12,505 nt of DNA from a bacterium (GCA_021825285.1 JAKAHW010000016.1:1-12505); one strand, 5' to 3'; shown: positions 6,980-12,505, numbered from the stretch's first letter. Program-made: numbers and translations. Notes: generated from the sequence alone by a model not told the origin.

Positions 6980-8188
6980 TTATTTTTTTTTATGTTTTAT
7001 AAAAATTCGTTTATAAACCGCTTGCACGGGATAACCAACATCGAAATATGTTCCTGCTCCGTAATTTTCTCTTTTGATGACACACCCCATAGTACCAGTA
7101 TTTGATTTCATCCTTTCTCCATCTACAACCTTAACTTTATTTGTATATTTCTTTGTTGGTGGGGATTTTTCATAAGCATCACTACCTAAAATTTCAAACT
7201 GGTCAGGATTATATTTATCTAAAAAACTTATCGGCACTCCCATCAAGCCATCATAATCACTTGGTATAGCATCGGTAAATGGTACCTCTATAACATCGTA
7301 ATTGTCATATCTATCATACGCTTTTTTTCCTTTAATTTCTTTGTGTTTGCTGTACTTTAAATTTTCTTCCATGGTCATAAGTGGCAATGGCTGATGACGA
7401 CGTCCGTGGTCTAAGCTAGTAAACCAACATACACCAGGTACACGATTCACTTTTTCACCATTACGCTCACGCTCAAATTTATATGTCGCTGCATATATAA
7501 AACTCTCGGGGACTTTGAAATACATACCGGTATTAAAATTAGTTGCACCGAGCCACATCTTATTTTCCTTAATCTTTGGAAAAACCTCTTTGTAGGTAAT
7601 AGCATTCATATTGCCGATAATAACGAACCTTTTGTTGTAATCAAAAAGTTGCTTGATATATTGACGAAACAGACTGAAAGGGGGATTTGTTACCATGATA
7701 TCTGATTGTTTAAGTAGATTTATACATTCATCGCTGCGGAAGTCACCGTCGCCTACTAACGGCATCCATTCGTTGTTCTTGTTTTCCTTCAACTGCTTGG
7801 CGACATCCTTTAAGTTAAACTCACCGTCGCCGTCTATATCATGCACTTCGTTGATAATAAATTTATTGGCAGTTACCTTTGGACGACCCTTTGATTTTGT
7901 GAGAGATTTATCGTCACCAAACAACCTAAGTTGCGTGTTGGCTACTGGTGACGGCTTGTAGCTAGTTGTGAGAAGCTGTTTCAATCCAAGCTTGTTGAAA
8001 TTAAGCACGAAATAGCGAAAAAAATTACTCTCAAACGGATCATCGCAGTTGCAATACACAACCTGGCCGCGGAATACATTGGGGTTATATTCCAGATATG
8101 CTTCGATCTCTTTCTGAATATCGACGTACTGGGTATAGAACTCGTCGTTTTTTGCCCTTTTTGCATTTGCAAGATTGCTGTTTGCCAT
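6980..8188 (-). CDS. EcoRI-family adenine-specific DNA methyltransferase
   Basis: This 402-residue enzyme matches the EcoRI modification methylase family, which puts an N6-methyl group on adenine using S-adenosylmethionine. The N-terminal region holds NDEFYTQYVDIQKEI (14-28) and VVYCNCDDPFESNF (43-56), both typical of that family. The amino-methyltransferase catalytic motif IV is NPPF at 168-171 (VTNPPFSLFRQYIKQL). The C-terminal part (GVCWFTSLDHGRR, 252-264; VPISFLDKYNP, 318-328) also fits the family. Length is slightly above the classic enzyme (about 325 residues), consistent with extra target-recognition sequence. The recognition site cannot be read from sequence. It is the first gene of a three-gene operon and the likely self-protection component. 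No EcoRI-type endonuclease is adjacent, so the partner enzymes differ from classical type II systems. Confidence 0.92.
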   Translation of the reverse strand: MANSNLANAKRAKNDEFYTQYVDIQKEIEAYLEYNPNVFRGQVVYCNCDDPFESNFFRYFVLNFNKLGLKQLLTTSYKPSPVANTQLRLFGDDKSLTKSKGRPKVTANKFIINEVHDIDGDGEFNLKDVAKQLKENKNNEWMPLVGDGDFRSDECINLLKQSDIMVTNPPFSLFRQYIKQLFDYNKRFVIIGNMNAITYKEVFPKIKENKMWLGATNFNTGMYFKVPESFIYAATYKFERERNGEKVNRVPGVCWFTSLDHGRRHQPLPLMTMEENLKYSKHKEIKGKKAYDRYDNYDVIEVPFTDAIPSDYDGLMGVPISFLDKYNPDQFEILGSDAYEKSPPTKKYTNKVKVVDGERMKSNTGTMGCVIKRENYGAGTYFDVGYPVQAVYKRIFIKHKKK

Positions 8189-8203
8189 ATTTCGATTAAA
8201 GAA

Positions 8204-8232
8204 ATGATACTACTTTTTGCTTGGCATTTCCA
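8204..8232 (-). promoter_or_regulatory. Candidate promoter of the methyltransferase operon
   Basis: On the minus strand TGGAAA (8232-8227) and TATCAT (8209-8204) are separated by 17 bases, with the ATG 15 bases further, giving a leader of about 8 bases with no ribosome site. The match is moderate, four of six bases at -35. A TTTAAT nearer the ATG is an alternative -10. Confidence 0.4.
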
Positions 8233-8236
8233 TTTT

Positions 8237-8248
8237 CCTAGATCTAGG
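8237..8248. promoter_or_regulatory. 12-bp perfect palindrome upstream of the methyltransferase
   Basis: CCTAGATCTAGG is a perfect palindrome 4 bases upstream of the predicted -35, within a stretch that also has a third CTAG at 8258-8261. Restriction-modification operons often carry a symmetric operator bound by a controller protein or by the methylase itself. Such a role here is inference from position. Confidence 0.45.
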
Positions 8249-8264
8249 AGTTATTCTCTAGTTT

Positions 8265-8513
8265 TTAATAAGTGCGGGGGACTTGGGGATAAGGGTTTCT
8301 TTCGGTAACTATCAAGTTTATTCCTGCAAGCACTTCCAGTAGTTGCTCATTATTCATTTGTTGACAAGCCAAAATGATAGTGTTAATGGGAACCAAAGGT
8401 GCTACTTCTGCATTTCTCTGAGCCAAAAGATGAGTGGAAGTAACAAACTCTCCATGGATACCTGCTCCATTTGAAGCTATTTCCCCTCTAGGTCCTCCTT
8501 CAAGTGTCCTCAT
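8265..8513 (-). CDS. Hypothetical 82-residue protein
   Basis: I do not recognise this protein. It starts MRTLEGGPRGEIASNGAG, has a moderately hydrophobic middle (VAPLVPINTIILACQQM, then LLEVLAGINLIVTE) likely to form two helices or strands, and ends NPYPQVPRTY. It has no clear signal peptide or true membrane helix and one cysteine. A TTG six codons upstream (8531) extends the frame, but I choose the ATG at 8513 because a TTGATT-16-CATAAT promoter ends 6 bases before it, and the TTG would lie upstream of the -10. It precedes the methyltransferase operon on the same strand, so it might be a cassette member or controller, though no helix-turn-helix is evident. Confidence 0.55.
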   Translation of the reverse strand: MRTLEGGPRGEIASNGAGIHGEFVTSTHLLAQRNAEVAPLVPINTIILACQQMNNEQLLEVLAGINLIVTERNPYPQVPRTY

Positions 8514-8519
8514 ATCCTT

Positions 8520-8547
8520 ATTATGCTCCAACTTTTGGAATAATCAA
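8520..8547 (-). promoter_or_regulatory. Promoter of the 82-residue gene
   Basis: On the minus strand TTGATT (8547-8542), a 16-base spacer and CATAAT (8525-8520) are followed after 6 bases by the ATG at 8513. The geometry predicts a leaderless message and decides the start codon. Confidence 0.5.
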
Positions 8548-8596
8548 TAGTTTGTTCATCTTTAATTTTGCTAGGGTTTGATATGGTTTTTGTCCA

Positions 8597-8625
8597 TTGA
8601 CAAAGGAAGGGATAAAAGATATAAT
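8597..8625 (+). promoter_or_regulatory. Perfect consensus sigma-70 promoter of the small RNA
   Basis: TTGACA (8597-8602), exactly 17 bases, TATAAT (8620-8625): every position of both hexamers and the spacing are consensus. It is the only strong plus-strand promoter seen in the window. Transcription would begin near 8632. Confidence 0.8.
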
Positions 8626-8631
8626 GATACA

Positions 8632-8710
8632 TACTTTAAATATGAAAGTATTTAAGGTAGGAATTCTAGCAATAGAGTTTCGGCAGGAAAACCCCGCAAG
8701 GGGTTTTTTT
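8632..8710 (+). ncRNA. Candidate small structured RNA, about 79 nt
   Basis: The region between the consensus promoter and the intrinsic terminator would be transcribed as about 79 bases holding three consecutive hairpins. Hairpin 1 pairs ATACTTT (8631-8637) with AAAGTAT (8645-8651) around a 7-base loop. Hairpin 2 pairs 8660-8668 with 8673-8681 around a GCAA tetraloop, nine pairs with two G-U. Hairpin 3 is the terminator, also with a GCAA loop. The linkers TTTAAGGTA and GGCAGG are unpaired and could be the interacting parts. The reading frame from ATG 8643 runs through the terminator without stopping, so a protein product is unlikely. I do not recognise a known RNA family. The start site is predicted, so ends may shift by a few bases. 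Confidence 0.6.
8688..8710 (+). terminator. Intrinsic terminator, probably bidirectional
   Basis: AAAACCCC (8688-8695), GCAA loop and GGGGTTTT (8700-8707) form a perfect 8-bp stem followed by T to 8710, ending the plus-strand small RNA. Read on the minus strand it lies 7 bases after the stop of the 48-residue gene, with a four-T run, and can also end that convergent message. Confidence 0.88.
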
Positions 8711-8714
8711 GTGC

Positions 8715-8861
8715 CTATTTTTTCCCTTTTTGAAGTTGCTGCCACAACCACAACCCCAGAAGTATTGCGTCAACAAAAATAACGATCCAGAAAAAAATGC
8801 CTAAAACTCCAAAGGTGCTCCACCCCTGACCCATCATATATTGGTAATTCCAGCCCATCAT
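8715..8861 (-). CDS. 48-residue membrane protein
   Basis: The translation begins MMGWNYQYMMGQGWSTFGV, then has one strongly hydrophobic helix at about residues 18-40 (LGIFFWIVIFVDAILLGLWL), and ends QQLQKGKK, a positive tail expected to stay in the cytoplasm. It resembles the short Met/Gly/Trp-rich one-helix proteins sometimes found beside SHOCT-domain genes, but I cannot name a family. The start at 8861 is supported by a near-perfect ribosome site, GGAGGTGAG at 8876-8868, 6 bases upstream, and by a TTGAGT/TATACT promoter. A second ATG directly follows. It ends 7 bases from the bidirectional terminator. The strong ribosome site is exceptional among genes here and suggests high translation. 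Confidence 0.8.
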   Translation of the reverse strand: MMGWNYQYMMGQGWSTFGVLGIFFWIVIFVDAILLGLWLWQQLQKGKK

Positions 8862-8887
8862 GTTTTTCTCACCTCCTTTTTAAACAC

Positions 8888-8917
8888 AGTATAAATTCGT
8901 GAATGTTATAAACTCAA
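8888..8917 (-). promoter_or_regulatory. Promoter of the 48-residue membrane protein
   Basis: On the minus strand TTGAGT (8917-8912), an 18-base spacer and TATACT (8893-8888). The leader of about 20 bases contains the GGAGGTGAG ribosome site. A second TATACT at 8926-8921 lacks a good -35. Confidence 0.6.
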
Positions 8918-8949
8918 TATAGTATAGCAAAGATTGATTTTTGAGAGGA

Positions 8950-9552
8950 TTAGTTACCGGAAGGAACTTCTTGCCCTTGCTGGGCTTGCTGAATATATTT
9001 TTGAATATCCTGCTCGTTTACTTGAGGTGCTACATTGCCTTTGCCTGACGGTACTTGCAGTAATTTTGACATATCCTGGAAATTTATATTTGCCGGAGGA
9101 GTAAAAAGGCTATCCGAAACGACAGCCGGTTTACATGAGCTTTTATATTTTTCAATTTCATTTACAACTTCCTTGTCTTTTGTGATTTCATTTGCTTGAT
9201 TATTTACCTCTTTTTGCGCTTCATCCGTTAGGGTCAGGGAAATTGCGCTTTTTGCATTCCAAAAATACATTTTCTTTTCTTTTACAATCGTAGAACCCGC
9301 TTCATCGGGATTTGAAGAAGTTACATCTGCCCTGACTGCCCCGTTTTTGATCCAGGACTTTACTTTCCTTCCGGTTTCATCAGTATAATCGCATTCAAGA
9401 CTTATGGATTTTGAAAGCGCATCCTTAATTGAAGTAAAACTATTTGTTGCTGAATTTAGAGGATTGCCGCCTTTGTTGCTCATTACCATGTATCCACCGG
9501 CACCGACAAGAACCAAGGCTACGACAATAATTATTGGTAATAATTTTTTCAT
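8950..9552 (-). CDS. Membrane-anchored secreted protein, LolA/LppX-like in outline
   Basis: The 200-residue protein has MKK then a hydrophobic helix at about 4-24 (LLPIIIVVALVLVGAGGYMV), with no lipobox cysteine, so it is probably a one-helix anchor rather than a lipoprotein. The exterior part has strands around SLECDYTDETGRKVKSWIKN (51-70), VRADVTS and KKMYFWNA (93-100), a charged helical middle (110-137), and C140. C54 and C140 could form a disulfide. The order of strands, including the 'xKMYxW' strand, resembles lipid-carrier folds such as LolA, but this is structural analogy and not a family match. The end is Gln-rich and low in complexity. It has its own promoter (TTGACA-17-TATGCT) and a leader of about 8 bases. 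Function unknown; cell-envelope location is likely. Confidence 0.8.
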   Translation of the reverse strand: MKKLLPIIIVVALVLVGAGGYMVMSNKGGNPLNSATNSFTSIKDALSKSISLECDYTDETGRKVKSWIKNGAVRADVTSSNPDEAGSTIVKEKKMYFWNAKSAISLTLTDEAQKEVNNQANEITKDKEVVNEIEKYKSSCKPAVVSDSLFTPPANINFQDMSKLLQVPSGKGNVAPQVNEQDIQKYIQQAQQGQEVPSGN

Positions 9553-9567
9553 ATCTAAATCTTTTTA

Positions 9568-9596
9568 AGCATACTCATTTTTTTCAATCGTGTCAA
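9568..9596 (-). promoter_or_regulatory. Promoter of the secreted-protein gene at 8950-9552
   Basis: A perfect TTGACA -35 (9596-9591), 17 bases, then TATGCT (9573-9568), 15 bases before the ATG. It begins just after the glutamine synthetase stop, so the two genes are transcribed independently. The predicted leader is about 8 bases. Confidence 0.7.
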
Positions 9597-9607
9597 TACC
9601 TATTCAT

Positions 9608-11047
9608 CTAAAAAGAGTTCCAGAGTACCTGATCTGTTATCTCATGGTGAAATAAAATCTCGGAGCTTTTTACTTTTTTTCCCAATTCCTTCGGAGACCT
9701 GTCGGCTGCTGCCTCTTTAAATTTTAAATACTTCTCTTTATTATCCTCTCCCAAAATTTTGTCTATAAAATCGCTTGATTTACAAAGCTTAATTGCATCA
9801 TAAATTGTTGACGGCAAGACTCTAACTCTCGGTCTTTTCCCCTCAGCTTTTGCCAGCTTCTTCCCTTCAAGACCCGTTCTTATAAGTGAGTAGAAAACAA
9901 GATAGGGATTTGAATCCGGAGCGACAGACCTTATTTCAATCCTTGCGCTCTTCTCATTTGCAACAGGAATTCTTATCATGGCTCCCCTATCAACCGCAGA
10001 CACTTTTATTTGGTTTGGCGCCTCAAATTGAGGGTCAAGCCGCCTATAAGCATTCACGCTTGAGTTTAAAAGGATCGAAAGCTCAGGAGCGTGATTCAGG
10101 ATTTTATTTAAGAAACCCCAAGCGAAGTCGGAAAGCCCATCTCTTCCTTTGCTTTCATAGAATAAGTTTTTTTTATTTTTGCCTATCGAAATATTTACAT
10201 GCATTCCGCTTCCGTTGATTCCCGCCACAGGTTTTGGGAGAAATGAAGCAGTCATCCCCATGTTGTTTGCAACCTGCCTGCAAACCAGCTTGTAAAGTTG
10301 TGCCTGATCTGCTGCCCTTAAAGCATCCGAGTAGGAAAAATTCATTTCAAATTGTGACGGAGCAACTTCGGGATGATCTTTCTCATTTGCAAATCCCATT
10401 GCCCTTTGCGCCTCGGCAGACACATCTATAAAGCGGCGCAAATTGTCAAGGGGAAGAGAATGGTAATACCCCCCTGTTGAAATCAGTTTAAAACCTGTCT
10501 TCCCGTCATAATTTTGCTCTGCGTCCACTCCGTCCAAAAGAAACCCTTCAATTTCGGGCGAAACAAACGCCTTCATGTCTTCTTTTTCTTTAAGTTTTAT
10601 CAAATATTCCGAAAGGATTCCCCGAAAATCTGATTCGTACTGGGTTCTGTCACGATTCTTTATGTTTGCGAAAAATATGACTTTTCCCGGTCCGAAAATA
10701 TCGGAAGGAAGCCATACAATACTTGACCAATCAACTGCCAAACGAAGATCCGATTCTCGAAGCTCTGTGAACCCTCTTACCGATGACCCATCGAAAGTAA
10801 GATTTTGAGCCGATTCCAAAAAATACTTCTTGTCGTAATCAAGCATATGAAATCTCCCCTCAATATCGCTGAAACAGAGCGTCACAGCCTTAATCAATTT
10901 TTCTTTTTCAAGGTATTCTTTGTATTCTGCTTCAAGTCGAACCTCTGAAAGGGTTTCTCTTTTGGATTTTGCTTCTAAATTCATTTCTTCTAAGCGCTCG
11001 TATGGGATTTCAAGAAATGATTTTAAGGAGTTTGTGTTTGAAAACAT
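9608..11047 (-). CDS. glnA: Glutamine synthetase, type I-like
   Basis: The enzyme makes glutamine from glutamate, ammonia and ATP. Numbered from ATG 11047 (479 residues), it shows LTFDGSSVRGF at 83-93 (the Asp that helps bind ammonium), the metal-binding ExE in SPEIEGF (163-169), EVAPSQFE (227-234) with two more metal glutamates, NGSGMHVN (278-285), the flap glutamate in QFEAP (340-344), and RIEIRSVAPDSNPYL (369-383) with the third-site glutamate. The usual MHxH is MHVN; Asn there occurs in eukaryotic-type (GSII) enzymes. NRS is changed to DRG. A charged helical extension of about 40 residues precedes the first domain. I see no adenylylation-site tyrosine segment. A TTG at 11089 in frame lies inside the promoter's -35 and is rejected as start. 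Divergent, but with the catalytic set complete. Confidence 0.9.
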   Translation of the reverse strand: MFSNTNSLKSFLEIPYERLEEMNLEAKSKRETLSEVRLEAEYKEYLEKEKLIKAVTLCFSDIEGRFHMLDYDKKYFLESAQNLTFDGSSVRGFTELRESDLRLAVDWSSIVWLPSDIFGPGKVIFFANIKNRDRTQYESDFRGILSEYLIKLKEKEDMKAFVSPEIEGFLLDGVDAEQNYDGKTGFKLISTGGYYHSLPLDNLRRFIDVSAEAQRAMGFANEKDHPEVAPSQFEMNFSYSDALRAADQAQLYKLVCRQVANNMGMTASFLPKPVAGINGSGMHVNISIGKNKKNLFYESKGRDGLSDFAWGFLNKILNHAPELSILLNSSVNAYRRLDPQFEAPNQIKVSAVDRGAMIRIPVANEKSARIEIRSVAPDSNPYLVFYSLIRTGLEGKKLAKAEGKRPRVRVLPSTIYDAIKLCKSSDFIDKILGEDNKEKYLKFKEAAADRSPKELGKKVKSSEILFHHEITDQVLWNSF

Positions 11048-11060
11048 TACTTTAATTCTT

Positions 11061-11089
11061 AATCTAAACCAAATTAGACTAATTGTCAA
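11061..11089 (-). promoter_or_regulatory. Promoter of glutamine synthetase
   Basis: Perfect TTGACA -35 (11089-11084), 17 bases, TAGATT -10 (11066-11061), then 13 bases to the ATG at 11047. The predicted leader is about 6 bases. The first in-frame start-like codon, TTG 11089, is the first three bases of the -35 box, so it cannot be in the transcript. Confidence 0.75.
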
Positions 11090-11114
11090 TGATTTAATAA
11101 TAAAATGTGGCTTC

Positions 11115-11648
11115 TTAAGCTTTGAAGAAGTTCTTGCTCTTGAGTTTTCTTTCTATCACCGATTCTATAAATTGTCTTACGTCTTCATCATTGTGGAATT
11201 CTTTCTTCCCGTCCCAAAATCCGAGAAGGGACAGAATGTTTTTCTGAAAATCGCTGACTGCCGGCTCCTGATCTGTCTTTACACGAGCCAAAGTAGTTTT
11301 AATAAGTTCAAAAACATCATCATGCTTTTGTCCCAACGGACAAAGTTTGTCAATTAATTCGCATAAAAGAAACAGGATTTGGACATTTGGTAGATTATTT
11401 TTTAGAGTCTCGTAGGAAGAAATTAATTCTACTTCTGTAAGGATATGATTTTTTGAAGTTCTAACAGCCTGAAATCGCACAAGATTCAAAAGCTCGACAG
11501 ATGAAGCACGGCGGCTCGTGAGTTTACGCACCCCTTTTGCCACTACCTCAACCTTGCCATTGTATTTTGTAAAAATTGTAATGTAGCGGTCGCTTTCCCC
11601 GAAGTTGGTGCGTTTAACAATAAATCCTAAATCCTTAAGAAATTGCAT
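11115..11648 (-). CDS. recO: RecO, recombination mediator (short form)
   Basis: RecO binds single-stranded DNA and SSB and helps load RecA with RecR in gap repair. The N-terminal OB fold is clear: LGFIVKRTNFGESDRYITIFTKYNGKVEVVAKGVRK (about residues 7-42, with the FGESDRYITIFT signature), then SSVELLNLVRF near 49-59. A helical bundle follows from about 85. At 177 residues it is shorter than the usual 230-250 and lacks the four-cysteine zinc site of some RecO proteins; only two cysteines, in LCELIDKLC, are present. This is probably a real reduction because the stop is followed directly by the next gene's promoter. Its ATG shares one base with the stop of the DUF4012 gene (TAATG), so translation is coupled. 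Confidence 0.9.
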   Translation of the reverse strand: MQFLKDLGFIVKRTNFGESDRYITIFTKYNGKVEVVAKGVRKLTSRRASSVELLNLVRFQAVRTSKNHILTEVELISSYETLKNNLPNVQILFLLCELIDKLCPLGQKHDDVFELIKTTLARVKTDQEPAVSDFQKNILSLLGFWDGKKEFHNDEDVRQFIESVIERKLKSKNFFKA

Positions 11649-12505
11649 TAAATATTAAGTACCAGTTCCTTATCGGCGCGAAGATCAAAAGTTTGACTCT
11701 TCCTTCCGTTGACATAAATTTCAAAAGGAATCGCCTCGACACCCGGCTGTTTTTGAATAAGAAGCGGCAAAGGAGAGCCCTGCTTTAATTTAAACGGAAG
11801 TTTGTAATTGTAGGTTATTGACGCCATTCCCAAAGGATTCACCGTAAAGAAAGATTCAAAATAACTTTTTCCAAGTTCTTTTTTGGTTTCAACCTTAACT
11901 TGAGAACCTTTGCTTGACTCGAGGGAAGACCCTTCCGGCACATAAAGTCTTTGGAGATTACGAAGAATTGCATTAAGACAAAGCCCTCCCCGCTCAAGGT
12001 TACAATCCGAATATTTCTCCGGATTCTTATAAGTAATTTTTATTGTTTTGTTAATAGACCCGTCGCTGCCGACATTGTAATCCATTCTTACGGCAGAAGT
12101 CGTATACATATTGGATTTTGCTCCTCCAAAATTAGCATCATTTATATGAAGATAATCGCCTTCAAAAGATTTAATTTTTCCTCCCCAGTTAAGAGCATCT
12201 ATTCCTTGTTGGGCGCTAGTGTCATTAAGCGCAAATAGAATATGTTTTTCCGAAGCATCTGTCAGTGCTTTTTGAAAAAGCGGTCCCCAATATTTTTTCG
12301 GGGAGCTTGAAAATGCTTTTTGCATTGTTGCGTACAAAAGCTCTCCAACTATGGCTTTCCTGTTTTCTCTGACATATCCAACAGGCTTTGTGGTATTAAG
12401 CTCTAATTGATATACAACTTGCGGGCAATTACATTGCGGATCATTCTTTGAAGTGAAAGTTTGTCCGCCTGCCTGAACCTCCCCCAAAACATCAATTATG
12501 TGAAC
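11648..12505 (-). CDS. DUF4012 protein, C-terminal part (5' end outside window)
   Basis: The frame is open to the right edge, so the visible 285 residues are the C-terminal portion of a longer protein; a TTG at 12487 is an internal codon, not a start. The DUF4012 signature is present: ALNWGGKI, then GDYLHINDANFGGAKSNMY about 135 residues in, followed by the long strand-rich run VRMDYNVGSDGSINKTIKITYKN. DUF4012 proteins usually have an N-terminal membrane helix (not visible here) and an extracellular domain; some are linked to cell-surface polysaccharide gene clusters. Cysteine pairs (CNC, and C...C near SDCNLERGGLC) suggest disulfides outside the cell. A C-terminal beta domain (PFEIYVNGRKSQTFDL) ends the protein. 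Overlap with recO by one base indicates co-transcription. Confidence 0.85.
   Translation of the reverse strand, partial: VHIIDVLGEVQAGGQTFTSKNDPQCNCPQVVYQLELNTTKPVGYVRENRKAIVGELLYATMQKAFSSSPKKYWGPLFQKALTDASEKHILFALNDTSAQQGIDALNWGGKIKSFEGDYLHINDANFGGAKSNMYTTSAVRMDYNVGSDGSINKTIKITYKNPEKYSDCNLERGGLCLNAILRNLQRLYVPEGSSLESSKGSQVKVETKKELGKSYFESFFTVNPLGMASITYNYKLPFKLKQGSPLPLLIQKQPGVEAIPFEIYVNGRKSQTFDLRADKELVLNI

Noticed and set aside
8521..8751. Minus-strand frame of 76 codons across the small RNA locus
   Set aside because: It is antisense to the consensus promoter and passes through the terminator stem; it overlaps the end of the 48-residue gene and has no ribosome site or promoter.
8597..8782. Plus-strand frame of 61 codons
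   Set aside because: It starts inside the -35 box and reads through the terminator. It is better explained as the small RNA plus antisense of the membrane protein gene.
11111..11130. Stem-loop CTTCTT...AAGAAG over the recO stop codon, considered as a terminator
   Set aside because: The stem is only 6 A/T-rich pairs and is not followed by a T run on the minus strand.
10920..11357. Plus-strand frame of 145 codons
   Set aside because: It is antisense to recO and to the start of glutamine synthetase, both recognised proteins, and has no family resemblance itself.
12485..12487. TTG as the start of the DUF4012 gene
   Set aside because: The frame stays open to the window edge and the known family has a long N-terminal region, so the true start is outside the window.

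Overview
The window looks like a piece of a small, A/T-rich bacterial genome, most likely a Candidate Phyla Radiation (Patescibacteria) member close to Microgenomates. The grounds are the gene mix (mraZ, a short recO, a lone divergent purF, a DUF4012 protein, several one-helix 'stalk plus small beta domain' secreted proteins), very compact spacing, and promoters placed almost on top of start codons. This assignment is inference: there is no rRNA or marker tree here. TGA acts as a normal stop, so the code looks standard.

Layout. Every protein gene I accept is on the minus strand, so read from the right edge leftwards. 12505-11115: a DUF4012 protein (5' end outside the window) overlapping recO by one base. 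11047-8715: a type I-like glutamine synthetase, a membrane-anchored secreted protein, and a 48-residue membrane protein, each with its own promoter. 8710-8597: the one plus-strand unit, a consensus promoter followed about 80 bases later by an intrinsic terminator, which I read as a small structured RNA. 8513-8265: an unknown 82-residue protein. 8188-4541: a three-gene operon of an EcoRI-family adenine methyltransferase, a coiled-coil DUF2130 protein with PD-(D/E)XK-like residues, and a DUF262-HNH protein. 4416-4060: a 19-residue lysine-rich microprotein and an unknown 75-residue protein. 4047-539: glycyl-tRNA synthetase, PurF, and a membrane-anchored secreted protein. 315-1: mraZ, first gene of the usual division and cell-wall cluster, with its own multi-box operator; its 3' end lies outside the window.

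How it works together. Most genes serve translation, nitrogen and nucleotide metabolism, repair and the cell surface. Glutamine synthetase makes the glutamine that PurF consumes. The standout is the methyltransferase / DUF2130 / DUF262-HNH cassette, which has the composition of a restriction-modification or defence module: one modifying enzyme and two candidate nucleases, tightly coupled, with a palindrome just upstream of the promoter. No EcoRI-like endonuclease is visible.

A second theme is promoter geometry. At least seven genes have a -10 element only 6-15 bases before the ATG, implying leaderless or nearly leaderless mRNAs. The 48-residue membrane protein instead has a near-perfect Shine-Dalgarno sequence. 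This geometry also corrects the start of the glutamine synthetase.
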